A stretch of DNA of 64,000 nt, taken from NCBI GenBank assembly GCA_019454205.1, contig CP075369.1, positions 2,868,001 to 2,932,000 of the forward strand, in the 5' to 3' direction. The position numbers and the translations under genes were made by a program. The notes beneath the pieces are model-generated. The model ran no database searches. It saw nothing but the letters and a program-made list of their open reading frames with translations, and had not been told where the DNA came from. This stretch comes from Xanthobacteraceae bacterium (GTDB lineage: Bacteria; Pseudomonadota; Alphaproteobacteria; Rhizobiales; Xanthobacteraceae). This document shows positions 1 to 10,000 of the stretch, in pieces (position 1 is the first letter of the stretch; each line of letters starts with the position of its first letter).

Positions 1-743
1 AAGTGGACGAGCGCACCGCGCCGGAGCTGCACCAGATCGTGCGCGAACTCTCGACGCGCGCCGGCCTGCCGATGCCGAAAGTATATCTGATGGACAACCC
101 GCAGCCGAACGCGTTTGCGACCGGCCGCAACCCGGAAAACGCAGCCGTCGCCGCGACCACCGGCCTGTTGCAGATGCTGAACCGCGACGAGATCGCGGGC
201 GTGATGGCGCACGAGCTTGCCCATGTGAAGAACCGCGACACACTGATCATGACCATCACCGCCACCATCGCGGGCGCGATCTCCATGGTCGCGAACTTCG
301 GCATGCTGTTCGGCGGCAACCGCAACAACAACAGCGGCTTCGGCGTGATCGGCACGCTGCTCATGGTCATCCTCGCTCCGCTCGGCGCGATGCTGGTGCA
401 GATGGCGATTTCGCGCACGCGCGAATATGCCGCCGACCGCATGGGCTCGGAAATCTCCGGCAACCCGATGGCGCTCGCCTCCGCGCTGAACAAGATCGCG
501 GGCGCAGCCCACGTCATCCCCAACGACGCGGCCGAGCATAACCCCGCGACCGCGCACCTCTTCATCATCAACCCGCTCTCCGGCGCGCGGATGGACAACC
601 TGTTCTCCACCCACCCGGCGACCGAGAACCGGATCGCGCAGTTGCAGCAGATCGCGTCCGAAATGGGTGCAATGCCTTCCGCCGCGCCCCGTGGTAGTTC
701 TCCCACCGGCCCGCGCGCACAGCCGCGAGGCCCCTGGGGCTAG
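1..743 (+). CDS. htpX: Membrane zinc metalloprotease HtpX (5' end missing)
   Basis: M48-family inner-membrane metalloprotease that degrades misfolded membrane proteins, acting alongside FtsH in known family members. The zinc-binding HELAH motif is encoded near base 212. Two hydrophobic segments follow, then REYAADR, whose glutamate is the expected third zinc ligand. The reading frame is open at the window edge. The first visible start-like codon (GTG at 3) lies inside the family's conserved region, so roughly 50 N-terminal residues, including the first membrane segments, lie outside. The C-terminus is Pro/Gly-rich and probably unstructured. rsmB begins six bases downstream, suggesting co-transcription. 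Confidence 0.95.
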   Translation, partial: VDERTAPELHQIVRELSTRAGLPMPKVYLMDNPQPNAFATGRNPENAAVAATTGLLQMLNRDEIAGVMAHELAHVKNRDTLIMTITATIAGAISMVANFGMLFGGNRNNNSGFGVIGTLLMVILAPLGAMLVQMAISRTREYAADRMGSEISGNPMALASALNKIAGAAHVIPNDAAEHNPATAHLFIINPLSGARMDNLFSTHPATENRIAQLQQIASEMGAMPSAAPRGSSPTGPRAQPRGPWG

Positions 744-749
744 GCACGG

Positions 750-2084
750 TTGAAGAAACAAAAGCATTTCAAGAACGAAGACGAAGCGCCGGGCCTCACC
801 GCCCGGCGCTTTGCTGCGGACGCGCTGCTCGCAATCCTGCATGGCCGCCGCGCGCTGGAGGATGTGTTCGAACACGGCGAAACGGGGATGCAATTCCGCG
901 CGCTGGAAGAACGCGACCGCGCGCTCGCGCGCATGATCGTCGCGACCGCGCTGCGGCGTGCCGGAAGCCTGCAAGCAGTGCTGGAGCGTTTCCTGCTCCA
1001 GGGCTGGCCCGACGACGTGCGCGTGCATTCGATCCTGCTTTCCGCCGCCGCGCAGATTCTGGTTCTCGAAGTCGCGGATCATGCTGCGGTCGATCTCTCG
1101 GTCGATCTCGCGAAGGAAATCCGCAACAAGCGCTACGCCGGTCTGGTCAACGCAGTATTGCGGCGAACGGTTGCGGAAGGTCCCGCAATCCTCGCGACCT
1201 TGCAGCCGGAAGTAGACACGCAGGAATGGATGCGCGCGCGCTGGCTCGCGGCCTATGGCGAAGATGCCTTGCGCGCCATCTGCCTCGCGCATCGCGTGGA
1301 GCCGCCGCTCGACATCACCGCCAAGCAAAATCCCGAAGCGCTGGCTGCGATGCTGCAAGGCTTCGTGCTGCCGACCGGCAGCGTGCGCGTGGCGAGCAAG
1401 GGCGCGGTGTCGCGGCTTCCCGGCTACGACGAAGGCGATTGGTGGGTACAGGACGCCGCCGCTTCGATCCCCGCGCAACTGCTCGGCGACGTGAAGGGCA
1501 AGCGCGTCGCCGATCTTTGTGCGGCGCCCGGCGGCAAGACCGCACAGCTCGCGAACAATGGCGCGCGTGTCGTCGCGATCGACCGCTCCGCTTCGCGCCT
1601 CAAGCGGCTGGAACAGAACCTCGCGCGGCTGAAACTCGAAGCCGAGGTCGTCGTCGCCGACACCACCACGTATGAAGCGGAGCCATTCGACGCGATCCTG
1701 CTGGACGCCCCCTGCTCCGCCACCGGCACCGTGCGCCGCCATCCGGATATCCTCTGGCAGAAACAGCCCGAAGACCTCGAAGCGCTCGTCCGCCTGCAAA
1801 CGCGCCTGCTCGGCCGCGCAGCGGATTTGCTGAAGCCCGGCGGCGTGCTGGTCTATTCCACCTGTTCGCTGGAGCCGGAGGAAGGAGAAGCGCAGGTCGC
1901 GGACCTGCTCGCGAAGCGCACCGACCTTGTTCGCGATCCGGTCCGCCGTGAAGAAGCAGGCGATACCACCGCGCTCACCGAAAAGGGCGAATTGCGCACG
2001 CTGCCCTTCCATTTCACCCACGAAGACCCTCGCCTTTCGGGCTGCGACGGCTTCTTCGCGGCCCGGTTGCGCAAGCAGGCGTGA
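750..2084 (+). CDS. rsmB: 16S rRNA m5C967-type methyltransferase RsmB family
   Basis: RsmB/Sun-type rRNA cytosine-C5 methyltransferase, 444 residues. An N-terminal NusB-like RNA-binding domain (about 15-150) precedes a Rossmann methyltransferase domain. The SAM-binding CAAPGGKT motif lies near residue 255, the catalytic-loop DAPCSATG near 318, and STCS, with the second conserved cysteine, near 370. The start is TTG at 750. No in-frame ATG occurs before about residue 47, and the NusB domain begins by residue 15, so this start fits best. It is probably coupled to htpX. The exact target base is inferred from the family; some alphaproteobacteria carry several RsmB-like paralogues. Confidence 0.9.
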   Translation: MKKQKHFKNEDEAPGLTARRFAADALLAILHGRRALEDVFEHGETGMQFRALEERDRALARMIVATALRRAGSLQAVLERFLLQGWPDDVRVHSILLSAAAQILVLEVADHAAVDLSVDLAKEIRNKRYAGLVNAVLRRTVAEGPAILATLQPEVDTQEWMRARWLAAYGEDALRAICLAHRVEPPLDITAKQNPEALAAMLQGFVLPTGSVRVASKGAVSRLPGYDEGDWWVQDAAASIPAQLLGDVKGKRVADLCAAPGGKTAQLANNGARVVAIDRSASRLKRLEQNLARLKLEAEVVVADTTTYEAEPFDAILLDAPCSATGTVRRHPDILWQKQPEDLEALVRLQTRLLGRAADLLKPGGVLVYSTCSLEPEEGEAQVADLLAKRTDLVRDPVRREEAGDTTALTEKGELRTLPFHFTHEDPRLSGCDGFFAARLRKQA

Positions 2085-2189
2085 TCTTGGCCGCCTAGAC
2101 AGCCGTGCCGCCTTGGCTATCTTGGGCCGGGGTTCTGAGGGTTACGGGCCGGCGCGCGAGCCGGCGGTTGAGGGAAGGCAAACGCTGAA

Positions 2190-3932
2190 ATGGCAGAGCG
2201 AATGCGGCTCGCGCTGCTGATTACAAAGCAGCGCTGGCGTCAGTGGTGGGCGCGCGCGGCTGCCAATCCGGCATATCGCTGGCGGCTGGGACTCAAGATT
2301 CCGGGGCGCCTGCTGATTGCGCCGCAGGACCTGCGCACCGGCGACCCCACCATTGCAACCGACATCTACAGCGGCCTGTTCGCGTTCGCGGGAAAATCGG
2401 TTTCCAGCGAAGGCAAATCGCCGTTCGAGATCAAGCCGCCTACGCGCGAATGGGCGGAAGAACTGCTCGGCTTCGGCTGGCTGCGCCATCTGCGCTCGGC
2501 CGGCCATGCGCTCTCGAAGCGCAACGCCCGCGCCCTCGTCGCGGACTGGATTTCGATCCTCGGCAAATCGCAGAACTTGTCTTGGGAAGCGGAGATTACC
2601 GCGCGGCGCGTACTCTCCTGGCTCACCCATTCGCCGATGATCCTCGCCGGCGTCGATCACGCCTTCTATCGCACCTTCATGAAGAGCCTCGGCAAGCAGG
2701 TGCGTTACCTGCGCCGTATCTATCCGGTGACGCGCGAAGGCTATCCGCGTCTCCTCGTCGCGATCGCGCTGACGCAGGCCGGACTCTGCATGGAAGGCGA
2801 AAAGCGAATCCTGCGCAGCGGCGTGAAGCGGCTGATCACGGAACTGCGCCGCCAGATTCTGCCCGATGGCGGACATGTCAGCCGCAATCCGGGCGTGCTG
2901 ATCGAACTCCTGATCGACCTGCTGCCGCTGCAACAAGCCTTCGAAGCACGCGGCGCTCCGGTGCCGTCACTGCTGCGCAGCGCCATCGACCGCATGATGC
3001 CGATGCTGCGTTTCTTCCGGCACGGCGACGGCTCGTTCGCGCAATTCAACGGCATGGGCGCGACACCCACCGACCTGCTTGCAACCGCGCTCTCCTACGA
3101 CGATGCCCGCGGCGCACCGGTCATGGATGCTCAACATTCCGGCTATCAGCGCTTCGAATTGGGAAACAGCGTTGTCATCGCCGACACCGGACGCGCACCA
3201 GTCATGCAGGTGAGCCATACCGCGCACGCGGGCTGCCTCTCATTCGAGTTCTCGGCCAAACGCAACCGCATCGTGGTCAATTGCGGCGTGCCGCAGCAAA
3301 ACAAGGAAGCCTGGCTGCAAGCCGCGCGCTCGACCGCCGCTCATTCCACCGCCACGTTCCACGATTCATCGTCGTGCAAATTTCTCGAAGGCGAGCGCGC
3401 CAATCGCGTGCTCGGCGCGGCCATCGTCGAAGGGCCGCGCCGCGTGCAGGTCGCGCGCACCGAGCGCGACGGCGAGTTCATGATCCGCACCTCCCATGAC
3501 GGCTACGCCTCGCGCTACGGCGTGATCCACCAGCGTTCGTGGCGGCTGACGAACGAAGGCAACCGCCTCGATGGCGAGGATGTTTTCCTCCCTGTCCGCC
3601 GCGACGAACTGCCAGCCGGGGCGCCCGGCGACTACGCCGTGCGCTTCCACCTGCATCCTTCGGTCAAGGCAAGCCGCATCAAGGAAGGCCGCAGCGTGCT
3701 GCTGATCCTTCCGGGGCGCGAAAGCTGGCTGTTCACCGCGCCGAATGCGCGGGTCGAATTGGAGGAAAGCATTTTCCTGAGCGCCAGCGAGGGTCCTCGC
3801 CGCACCAGCCAGATCGTGATCTACGACACGGTACAGGAGTGTCCGCGCGTGGTGTGGACCTTCGTGCGCGCCGACGTGCCGGAGCCGCCGAAGCGCGTCG
3901 AGGAAGAAAGCCCCCGCCTGCCGATCGACTGA
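2190..3932 (+). CDS. Heparinase II/III family protein
   Basis: 580 residues with an alpha-helical N-terminal half and a beta-rich C-terminal half, as in heparinase II/III-like polysaccharide lyases. The C-terminal domain begins near residue 315 (SGYQRFELG) and continues through the STAAHSTATFHD region, typical of this family. No signal peptide is evident; the N-terminus is basic and rich in Trp and Arg. Rhizobial genomes commonly keep such a gene just upstream of purH, as here (about 100 bp gap). The substrate is unknown; a uronic-acid-containing glycan is a family-based guess, and catalysis is not demonstrated by any motif I can verify. Confidence 0.8.
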   Translation: MAERMRLALLITKQRWRQWWARAAANPAYRWRLGLKIPGRLLIAPQDLRTGDPTIATDIYSGLFAFAGKSVSSEGKSPFEIKPPTREWAEELLGFGWLRHLRSAGHALSKRNARALVADWISILGKSQNLSWEAEITARRVLSWLTHSPMILAGVDHAFYRTFMKSLGKQVRYLRRIYPVTREGYPRLLVAIALTQAGLCMEGEKRILRSGVKRLITELRRQILPDGGHVSRNPGVLIELLIDLLPLQQAFEARGAPVPSLLRSAIDRMMPMLRFFRHGDGSFAQFNGMGATPTDLLATALSYDDARGAPVMDAQHSGYQRFELGNSVVIADTGRAPVMQVSHTAHAGCLSFEFSAKRNRIVVNCGVPQQNKEAWLQAARSTAAHSTATFHDSSSCKFLEGERANRVLGAAIVEGPRRVQVARTERDGEFMIRTSHDGYASRYGVIHQRSWRLTNEGNRLDGEDVFLPVRRDELPAGAPGDYAVRFHLHPSVKASRIKEGRSVLLILPGRESWLFTAPNARVELEESIFLSASEGPRRTSQIVIYDTVQECPRVVWTFVRADVPEPPKRVEEESPRLPID

Positions 3933-4031
3933 GGCGGCAAGGGGATAAACTTTAGCCCCGGTTTTCGCAGCCTTTGGCCCGTGCTATCGCCAGACCCTCT
4001 TTCGCAAGCCTCGCCGCACGGGATTTTTCCG

Positions 4032-5621
4032 ATGTCCGACTCCGTTCGCGCAATCCGCCGCGCGCTGCTTTCCGTTTCCGACAAGGACGGCCTGATCGAT
4101 TTCGCCCGCGCGCTGACGCAACACGGCACCGAACTGGTTTCGACCGGCGGCACCCGCAAGGCGCTGGCCGACGCCGGGCTGAAAGTCCTCGACGTTTCCG
4201 AAGTCACCGGCTTTCCGGAAATGATGGACGGCCGCGTCAAGACGCTGCACCCGAACGTGCACGGCGGCATCCTCGCGATCCGCGACAACCGCGAGCACGC
4301 GGACGCGATGAAGACACACAAGATCGCACCGATCGACCTCGTCGTGGTCAATCTCTATCCGTTCGAAAGCACGGTCGAAAAGGGTGCTGGCTACGACGAC
4401 TGCATCGAGAACATCGACATCGGCGGTCCCGCAATGGTGCGCGCGGCGGCGAAGAACCATGGCGACGTCGCCATCGTGGTCGATACCGCGGACTACGCGG
4501 AAATCCTGCGCGAGATCGGCGCGCATGGCGGCACCACGCTCGGCTTCCGCAAGCGCCTCGCCGCCAAGGCCTTCTCGCGCACCGCGGCCTATGATTCCGC
4601 GATCTCGAACTGGTTCGCGAACGAACTCAAGGACGACGCGCCGGTGTGGCGCTCGTTCGGCGGCAAACGCGTGGAGAAACTTCGTTACGGCGAAAACCCG
4701 CACCAGTCGGCCGCATCGTACAAAGGCGGCGAAGCGCGCCCCGGCGTACTCTCCGCAAAGCAGTTGCAGGGCAAGGAACTGTCCTACAACAACCTGAACG
4801 ACACCGATGCTGCCTATGAATGCGTCGCCGAGTTCGATCCGAAGCGCTTGCCCGCCATCGTGATCGTGAAGCACGCGAACCCGTGCGGCGTCGCCGAAGG
4901 CGACACGCTGCTCGAGGCGTATCAGAAAGCGCTTCTGTGCGACCCGGTTTCCGCCTTCGGCGGCATCATCGCGGCAAACCGCACCCTCGACGCCGACGCG
5001 GCAAAGGCGATGGTGGAGATCTTCACCGAAGTCATCATCGCCCCGGACGCGACCGAAGACGCCATCAAGATCATCGGCGCGAAGAAGAACCTTCGCCTGC
5101 TGCTCGCAGGCTCCTTGCCAGATCCGCGCGCGAAGGGCCTCACCTTCAAGTCGGTCGCGGGCGGGATGCTGGTGCAGTCGCGCGACAACGCGGTCGCCGA
5201 CGATCTCGAACTGAAGGTCGTGACCAGACGCGCGCCGTCCGCCACTGAAATGAACGATCTGCGCTTCGCTTTCCGCGTCGCGAAACACGTGAAGTCGAAC
5301 ACGATTGTCTACGCGAAGAACGGCGCAACCGTTGGCATCGGCGCCGGACAGATGAGCCGCGTCGATTCTGCACGCATCGCCGCACGCAAGGCCGAGGACG
5401 CGGCGAAGACCGCAAACTTAAGCGAAACGCTCACCAAGAATTCCGTCGCCGCATCGGACGCCTTCTTCCCGTTCGCGGACGGACTGCTATCCGTGATCGA
5501 AGCGGGCGCGACGGCGGTGATCCAGCCCGGCGGTTCGATCCGCGACGACGAGGTGATTGCCGCCGCCGACAAGGCGGGCATCGCGATGGTGTTTACGGGC
5601 GTGCGCCACTTCCGCCACTAA
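4032..5621 (+). CDS. purH: Bifunctional AICAR transformylase/IMP cyclohydrolase PurH
   Basis: Catalyses the last two steps of de novo IMP synthesis: formylation of AICAR with 10-formyl-THF, then ring closure. 529 residues, the usual family length. The N-terminal MGS-like IMP cyclohydrolase domain (RALLSVSDKDGL, STGGTRKAL) occupies about 1-150. The transformylase domain follows, with the KLRYGENPHQSA motif near 220 and KHANPCG near 280. The ATG at 4032 was chosen because the family begins just before RALLSVSDK; an in-frame start 51 bases upstream would add an atypical extension. The last 29 bases overlap the convergent transporter gene. Confidence 0.97.
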   Translation: MSDSVRAIRRALLSVSDKDGLIDFARALTQHGTELVSTGGTRKALADAGLKVLDVSEVTGFPEMMDGRVKTLHPNVHGGILAIRDNREHADAMKTHKIAPIDLVVVNLYPFESTVEKGAGYDDCIENIDIGGPAMVRAAAKNHGDVAIVVDTADYAEILREIGAHGGTTLGFRKRLAAKAFSRTAAYDSAISNWFANELKDDAPVWRSFGGKRVEKLRYGENPHQSAASYKGGEARPGVLSAKQLQGKELSYNNLNDTDAAYECVAEFDPKRLPAIVIVKHANPCGVAEGDTLLEAYQKALLCDPVSAFGGIIAANRTLDADAAKAMVEIFTEVIIAPDATEDAIKIIGAKKNLRLLLAGSLPDPRAKGLTFKSVAGGMLVQSRDNAVADDLELKVVTRRAPSATEMNDLRFAFRVAKHVKSNTIVYAKNGATVGIGAGQMSRVDSARIAARKAEDAAKTANLSETLTKNSVAASDAFFPFADGLLSVIEAGATAVIQPGGSIRDDEVIAAADKAGIAMVFTGVRHFRH

Positions 5622-6966
5622 CCACCACGACCCGCAGCAGCAAAAACGCGCCGATTGCGAAGAAGACGACCAGCACCGAGACGCCCGCCTTCTGGCTCAT
5701 GGTCAGCGCGGTCACGGTCGCGACCAGAAACGGCCCCATGAACGAAGTCAGTTTCCCGGACAGCGCGAACAGTCCGAAGAACTGCGCAAGCTGGTTGCGC
5801 GGCGCAAGCCGCACCAGCATCGTGCGCGATGCCGCCTGCAACGGCCCGGCCGCAAGGCCGATGAACAACCCGATCCCGATATAGAGTTTTTCCGGCAGGC
5901 TGGAGAACAACCCTGCGCCGCTGACGGCGGGCGTGGCCGGCACGAAGAAGAAAATATGATCGCGTCCGATGGAAAGGATCGCGATGCAGGAAACGAACAA
6001 GATCAAAAGCGACGCGAGGATGACCGGCCGCGCGCCGAGCTTGTCGTCCAGCCAGCCGCCGAGCAGCGCGCCCGCGGTGCCGGTGATGGTGAGCAGGATT
6101 CCGAACACGCCAAGCTGGATCGCGCCCCAGCCGAACGTCCCCGCCGCATAGATTCCGCCGAACGCGAACAGCGCCACCAGTCCGTCGGTGTAGATCATGT
6201 TCGCAAGCAAGAACGTGCCGATGTTCTTGTGCTGCCGTGCTTCGCGCAACGTTTGCAGCGTAGTGCGAAATCCCGCGCTGAGTGCCGGCCCGAGTTTCAG
6301 TGCGCGTTTTCCGTCCGGCGTGAACAGCATCATCGGCGTCACGAACACGACGAACCAGAGTGCGGTCAACGGACCCACGGCGCGGTCGCCTTCGCGCGCC
6401 ATTGCATCCAGTCCGAACGCGGGCGGCGTACCGAGCAACGTCAGCCCCGTATGCGGATTGGTCGAGAGAAACAAAAGCGCGAACGCCAGCGAAACAAGGC
6501 CGCCGAGATAGCCCGTCGCCCAGCCCAGCCCCGACAGCCAGCCGATTTTATGCGGCGGCACGAGATTGGGCATCATCGCGTTGTTGAACACGGTCGCGAA
6601 CTCGACGCCGATGGTGGCAATCGCGAATGCGATCAGAACAACAAGGATCGTGCTCTCGCCGCCGGGCGTGCCGAGCCACAATCCGAGCGAACCAAGAATG
6701 AGGAGCGAGCCGAACGCCGCGATCCATGGCTTGCGCCGTCCGGTTGCATCCGCGACCGCGCCGACGAAAGGCGAAGTGAACGCGATCACGATGCCCGCGG
6801 CCGCGGTCGCAAATCCCCACAACGCCTGCCCGCGCGCGGGATCGCCCGCGACGGCGGAAGCGAAATACGGCGCGTAGATGAAGGTGGTAACCAGCGTGAA
6901 GAACGGCTGGCACGCCCAGTCGAACAACACCCAGCCGAAAATCGCGCGGCGCGGCGCTTCAGTCAT
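5593..6966 (-). CDS. UMF1/Atg22-type MFS transporter
   Basis: About 457 residues with some twelve hydrophobic segments. The opening motif FGWVLFDWACQPFFTLV is typical of the UMF1 (Atg22-like) branch of the major facilitator superfamily. A loop motif of the form GAVADATGRRKPW matches the MFS cytoplasmic loop 2-3 signature. The natural substrate is not known. ATG at 6966 precedes MTEAPRRAIFGW; a longer in-frame start at 7023 would read through a repeat-like stretch and is less likely. The gene converges on purH with a 29-bp overlap and follows gdh on the same strand after about 70 bp. Confidence 0.85.
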   Translation of the reverse strand: MTEAPRRAIFGWVLFDWACQPFFTLVTTFIYAPYFASAVAGDPARGQALWGFATAAAGIVIAFTSPFVGAVADATGRRKPWIAAFGSLLILGSLGLWLGTPGGESTILVVLIAFAIATIGVEFATVFNNAMMPNLVPPHKIGWLSGLGWATGYLGGLVSLAFALLFLSTNPHTGLTLLGTPPAFGLDAMAREGDRAVGPLTALWFVVFVTPMMLFTPDGKRALKLGPALSAGFRTTLQTLREARQHKNIGTFLLANMIYTDGLVALFAFGGIYAAGTFGWGAIQLGVFGILLTITGTAGALLGGWLDDKLGARPVILASLLILFVSCIAILSIGRDHIFFFVPATPAVSGAGLFSSLPEKLYIGIGLFIGLAAGPLQAASRTMLVRLAPRNQLAQFFGLFALSGKLTSFMGPFLVATVTALTMSQKAGVSVLVVFFAIGAFLLLRVVVVSGGSGARP

Positions 6967-6969
6967 GGA

Positions 6970-6990
6970 AGCATGATCCCGAAAATCCCC
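6970..6990. repeat. Possible degenerate half of the palindromic repeat
   Basis: GCATGATCCCGAAAAT at 6971-6986 resembles one arm of the full palindromic element at 47391-47436 (GCATGAT-N-CCGAAAA). It lies directly upstream of the UMF1 transporter start. Only one arm is recognisable, so this could be a decayed copy or chance similarity. Confidence 0.3.
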
Positions 6991-7035
6991 GGCGGATAAG
7001 ACCACGCCGCAGGCGGAAGCCAAAGCGCTCCCTGT

Positions 7036-10000
7036 TTACGCTTCGGATACCAGCTCGCCGATCAGGTTCGCCGCGACCGTTAGTTTCGCCAGCGTCAGGC
7101 CGGAGTCTGCGATCTCCTGCACGCCGCGCCGTGCGCGTTCGACATTGCTCTTGTGCGCGCCCGCCCATGCCTCGATGGCGGCGGCGCCGCATTTCCCGCT
7201 TTGCAGCGCCGCGGAAACAATGCGCCGCTGGCTCGCGGAAATCCGCGACAACGCCAGATCGAACGCAAGCCGATCGAAATGGTCGGTGAGCTTCACGCTC
7301 GCGCCCGCCGCGAGCACGCGATCAAGCCGGAAATAATCTTCCGCCGCGAAATAGGTTTCCGCGACCGCGCGGGTCTTTTGTCCGCTCATGCCCGCGATCA
7401 GCACGATGTCGCTGGCGGCGGTGAGTTCGGGAAGACGCGCAAGCTTCGCGGCCAACACTTCGGGCACGTTCTTCGCCACCGCCTCCGCCGTGCGGGCTTG
7501 CAACAGCGCGACGCGTTCCTTCGGCAGGATCGCCTCGATGTTCTGCTCGATGGTGTCGATGCCTTCGCGATAATGCGCGATGAGTTTTGCGAGGCCCTGC
7601 GAGAAGTCGGCATTGCGCACGAACCACACCACGCGTTCGAGCAGCAGGTTCTTCACCGTTTCATAAAGTGCGAGTTGTGCTACGCCCGGAATTTTTGCGT
7701 CCAGCGCGTCGATAGCCTTGTTGAGATCGGTCAGCCGGTAGCCGTCGCGGACGGCCGCATAGGCTTTTGCGATGAGCGCGGCCGATGCGCCGGTCTCGTC
7801 GGCAATGCGCGTAACGAAAGCCGGGCCGCCGCGGTTGATGATCGAGTTGCCGAGCCGCGTTGCGATGATCTCGCGCCGCAGCCGGTGTGTCTCGACTGCG
7901 TCGGGGAAGCGCTCCGGAACGGCGTCCGGAAAATAGCGCAGCAGTTCTTCGTTGAAATACGGCTCGTCCGGCGCGTCCGATGCGACCAGATCGTCGAACA
8001 ATGTGAGCTTCGCATAGGCGAGCGTAACCGCGAGTTCGGGCCGCGTGAGGCCGAGGCCCTTGGCCTGCCGTTCCGCAAGCTCAATGTCGGACGGCAGATA
8101 TTCGACGCCTCGATCGAGCAGCCCGCGCCGCTCGAGATTACGCATCAGCTCGATCTCGAAGCCGGTGTCGTTCGCGGCATCGCGCTCGACCAGCGAGATC
8201 GCGAGCGTCTGGAGATAGTTGTTGCGCAACACCAGCGCGGCCACGTCCGGCGTCATGGCCGCGAGCAGCTTGTTGCGGTCTTCGAGCGAAAGTTTCCCCG
8301 CCCGTACCGGCGTGGACAGCGCGATCTTCAGGTTCACTTCCACGTCCGACGAGTTCACGCCCGCGGAATTGTCGATGGCGTCGGTGTTGAGCCGCACGCC
8401 CTTGCGCGCCGCCTCGATGCGTCCGCGTTGCGTCATGCCGAGGTTAGCGCCCTCGCCCACCACCTTCGCCGCCACTTCCGCGCCGCTGATGCGGATTGCA
8501 TCATTGGCGCGGTCGCCGACACCGGCGTCGCTTTCGGAAGCAGCGCGAATATAAGTGCCGATGCCGCCGAACCAGAGCAGGTCCACCGGCATTTTCAGGA
8601 TCGCATTCATCACTTCCGCGGGCGTTGCTTCGCTCTTTTCCAGCGAGAGCGCGGCTTGCATCTCCGGCGAAAGCGGAATCGCCTTCAGGCTGCGCGGGAA
8701 AATGCCGCCGCCCTTCGAAAGCAACGACTTGTCGTAGTCCTGCCAGGAGGAGCGCGGCAACGCGAACATGCGCGCCCGCTCGTTGAAACTTTTTTCCGGA
8801 TCGGGCGACGGGTCGAAGAAGATGTCGCGGTGATCGAAGGCCGCGATCAGCTTGATGGTCTTTTCCAGCAGCATGCCGTTGCCGAACACATCGCCCGACA
8901 TGTCGCCGACGCCTGCCACCGTGAACGCCGTCCTTGAAATATCGACATCCATCTCGCGGAAGTGGCGCTTCACCGCTTCCCACGCGCCGCGCGCGGTAAT
9001 GCCCATCTTCTTGTGGTCGTAACCGGCCGACCCACCCGAAGCGAACGCATCACCGAGCCAGAAGCCGTGCTCGATGGCGAGCGCGTTTGCCGTATCCGAG
9101 AATGTCGCCGTGCCCTTGTCGGCTGCGACCACGAGATACGGGTCGTCCGCGTCGTGTCGCACCGTATTCTCCGGCACGATCACCGCGCCTTCGGCCGAGA
9201 GATTGTCGGTGATGTCGAGGAGCGAACGGATGAAGATTTTATAGGCTTCCGTGCCCTCCGCCATGAACGCTTCGCGCGACGGATTGGCGGGCATCAGCTT
9301 CGGGACGAAACCACCCTTCGCACCCACCGGCACGATCACCGCGTTCTTCACCTGCTGCGCTTTGACGAGGCCCAGCACTTCGGTTCGGAAATCCTGCGGA
9401 CGGTCGGACCAGCGGATGCCGCCGCGTGCAACCTTGCCGAAGCGCAGGTGCACTCCCTCGACGCGCGGCGCGTACACGAAAATCTCGAACAGCGGACGCG
9501 GCAACGGTAGCGCGTCGATCTTGCGGCTCTCGAACTTGATCGCAATGGTGGGCCGCGGCCCGCCGTCCTTCGCGATCTGGTAGTAATTCGTGCGCACCGC
9601 CGCGCCGATTAGATTCGTAAAGCGGCGCAGGATGCGGTCCTCGTCGAGGCTCTGCACCGCGCCAAGCGCGGTTTCGATGCTTGCGCGAAGCTCCGCCTGA
9701 ATTGCCTCGCGCTGCTCCGGCGTGCCGTCGAAGCGCGGATCGAAGCGCGTGTGAAACAGCGCGACCAGGTCGCGCGCAACTTGCGCGTGCCGGTTCAGCG
9801 TCGTCCAGAGATAATCCTGGCTATAGGGAATCGCGGCCTGCCGCAGATAGCGCGCGAGCGTGCGCACCAGCGTCACGTCGCGCCATGGCATGCCTGCGTT
9901 CAGCACGAGCGCATTGAAGCCGTCGTTCTCGGCACGGCCCTGCAACACCGCCATCAGCGCGGCTTCGAGCCGCGCGTCCATAGCCTCGGCGTCGATCCCG

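Noticed and set aside
3940..3964. GGGG...CCCC hairpin before purH as a purine riboswitch or terminator
   Set aside because: Only four GC pairs with no aptamer-like architecture; the T-run is short.
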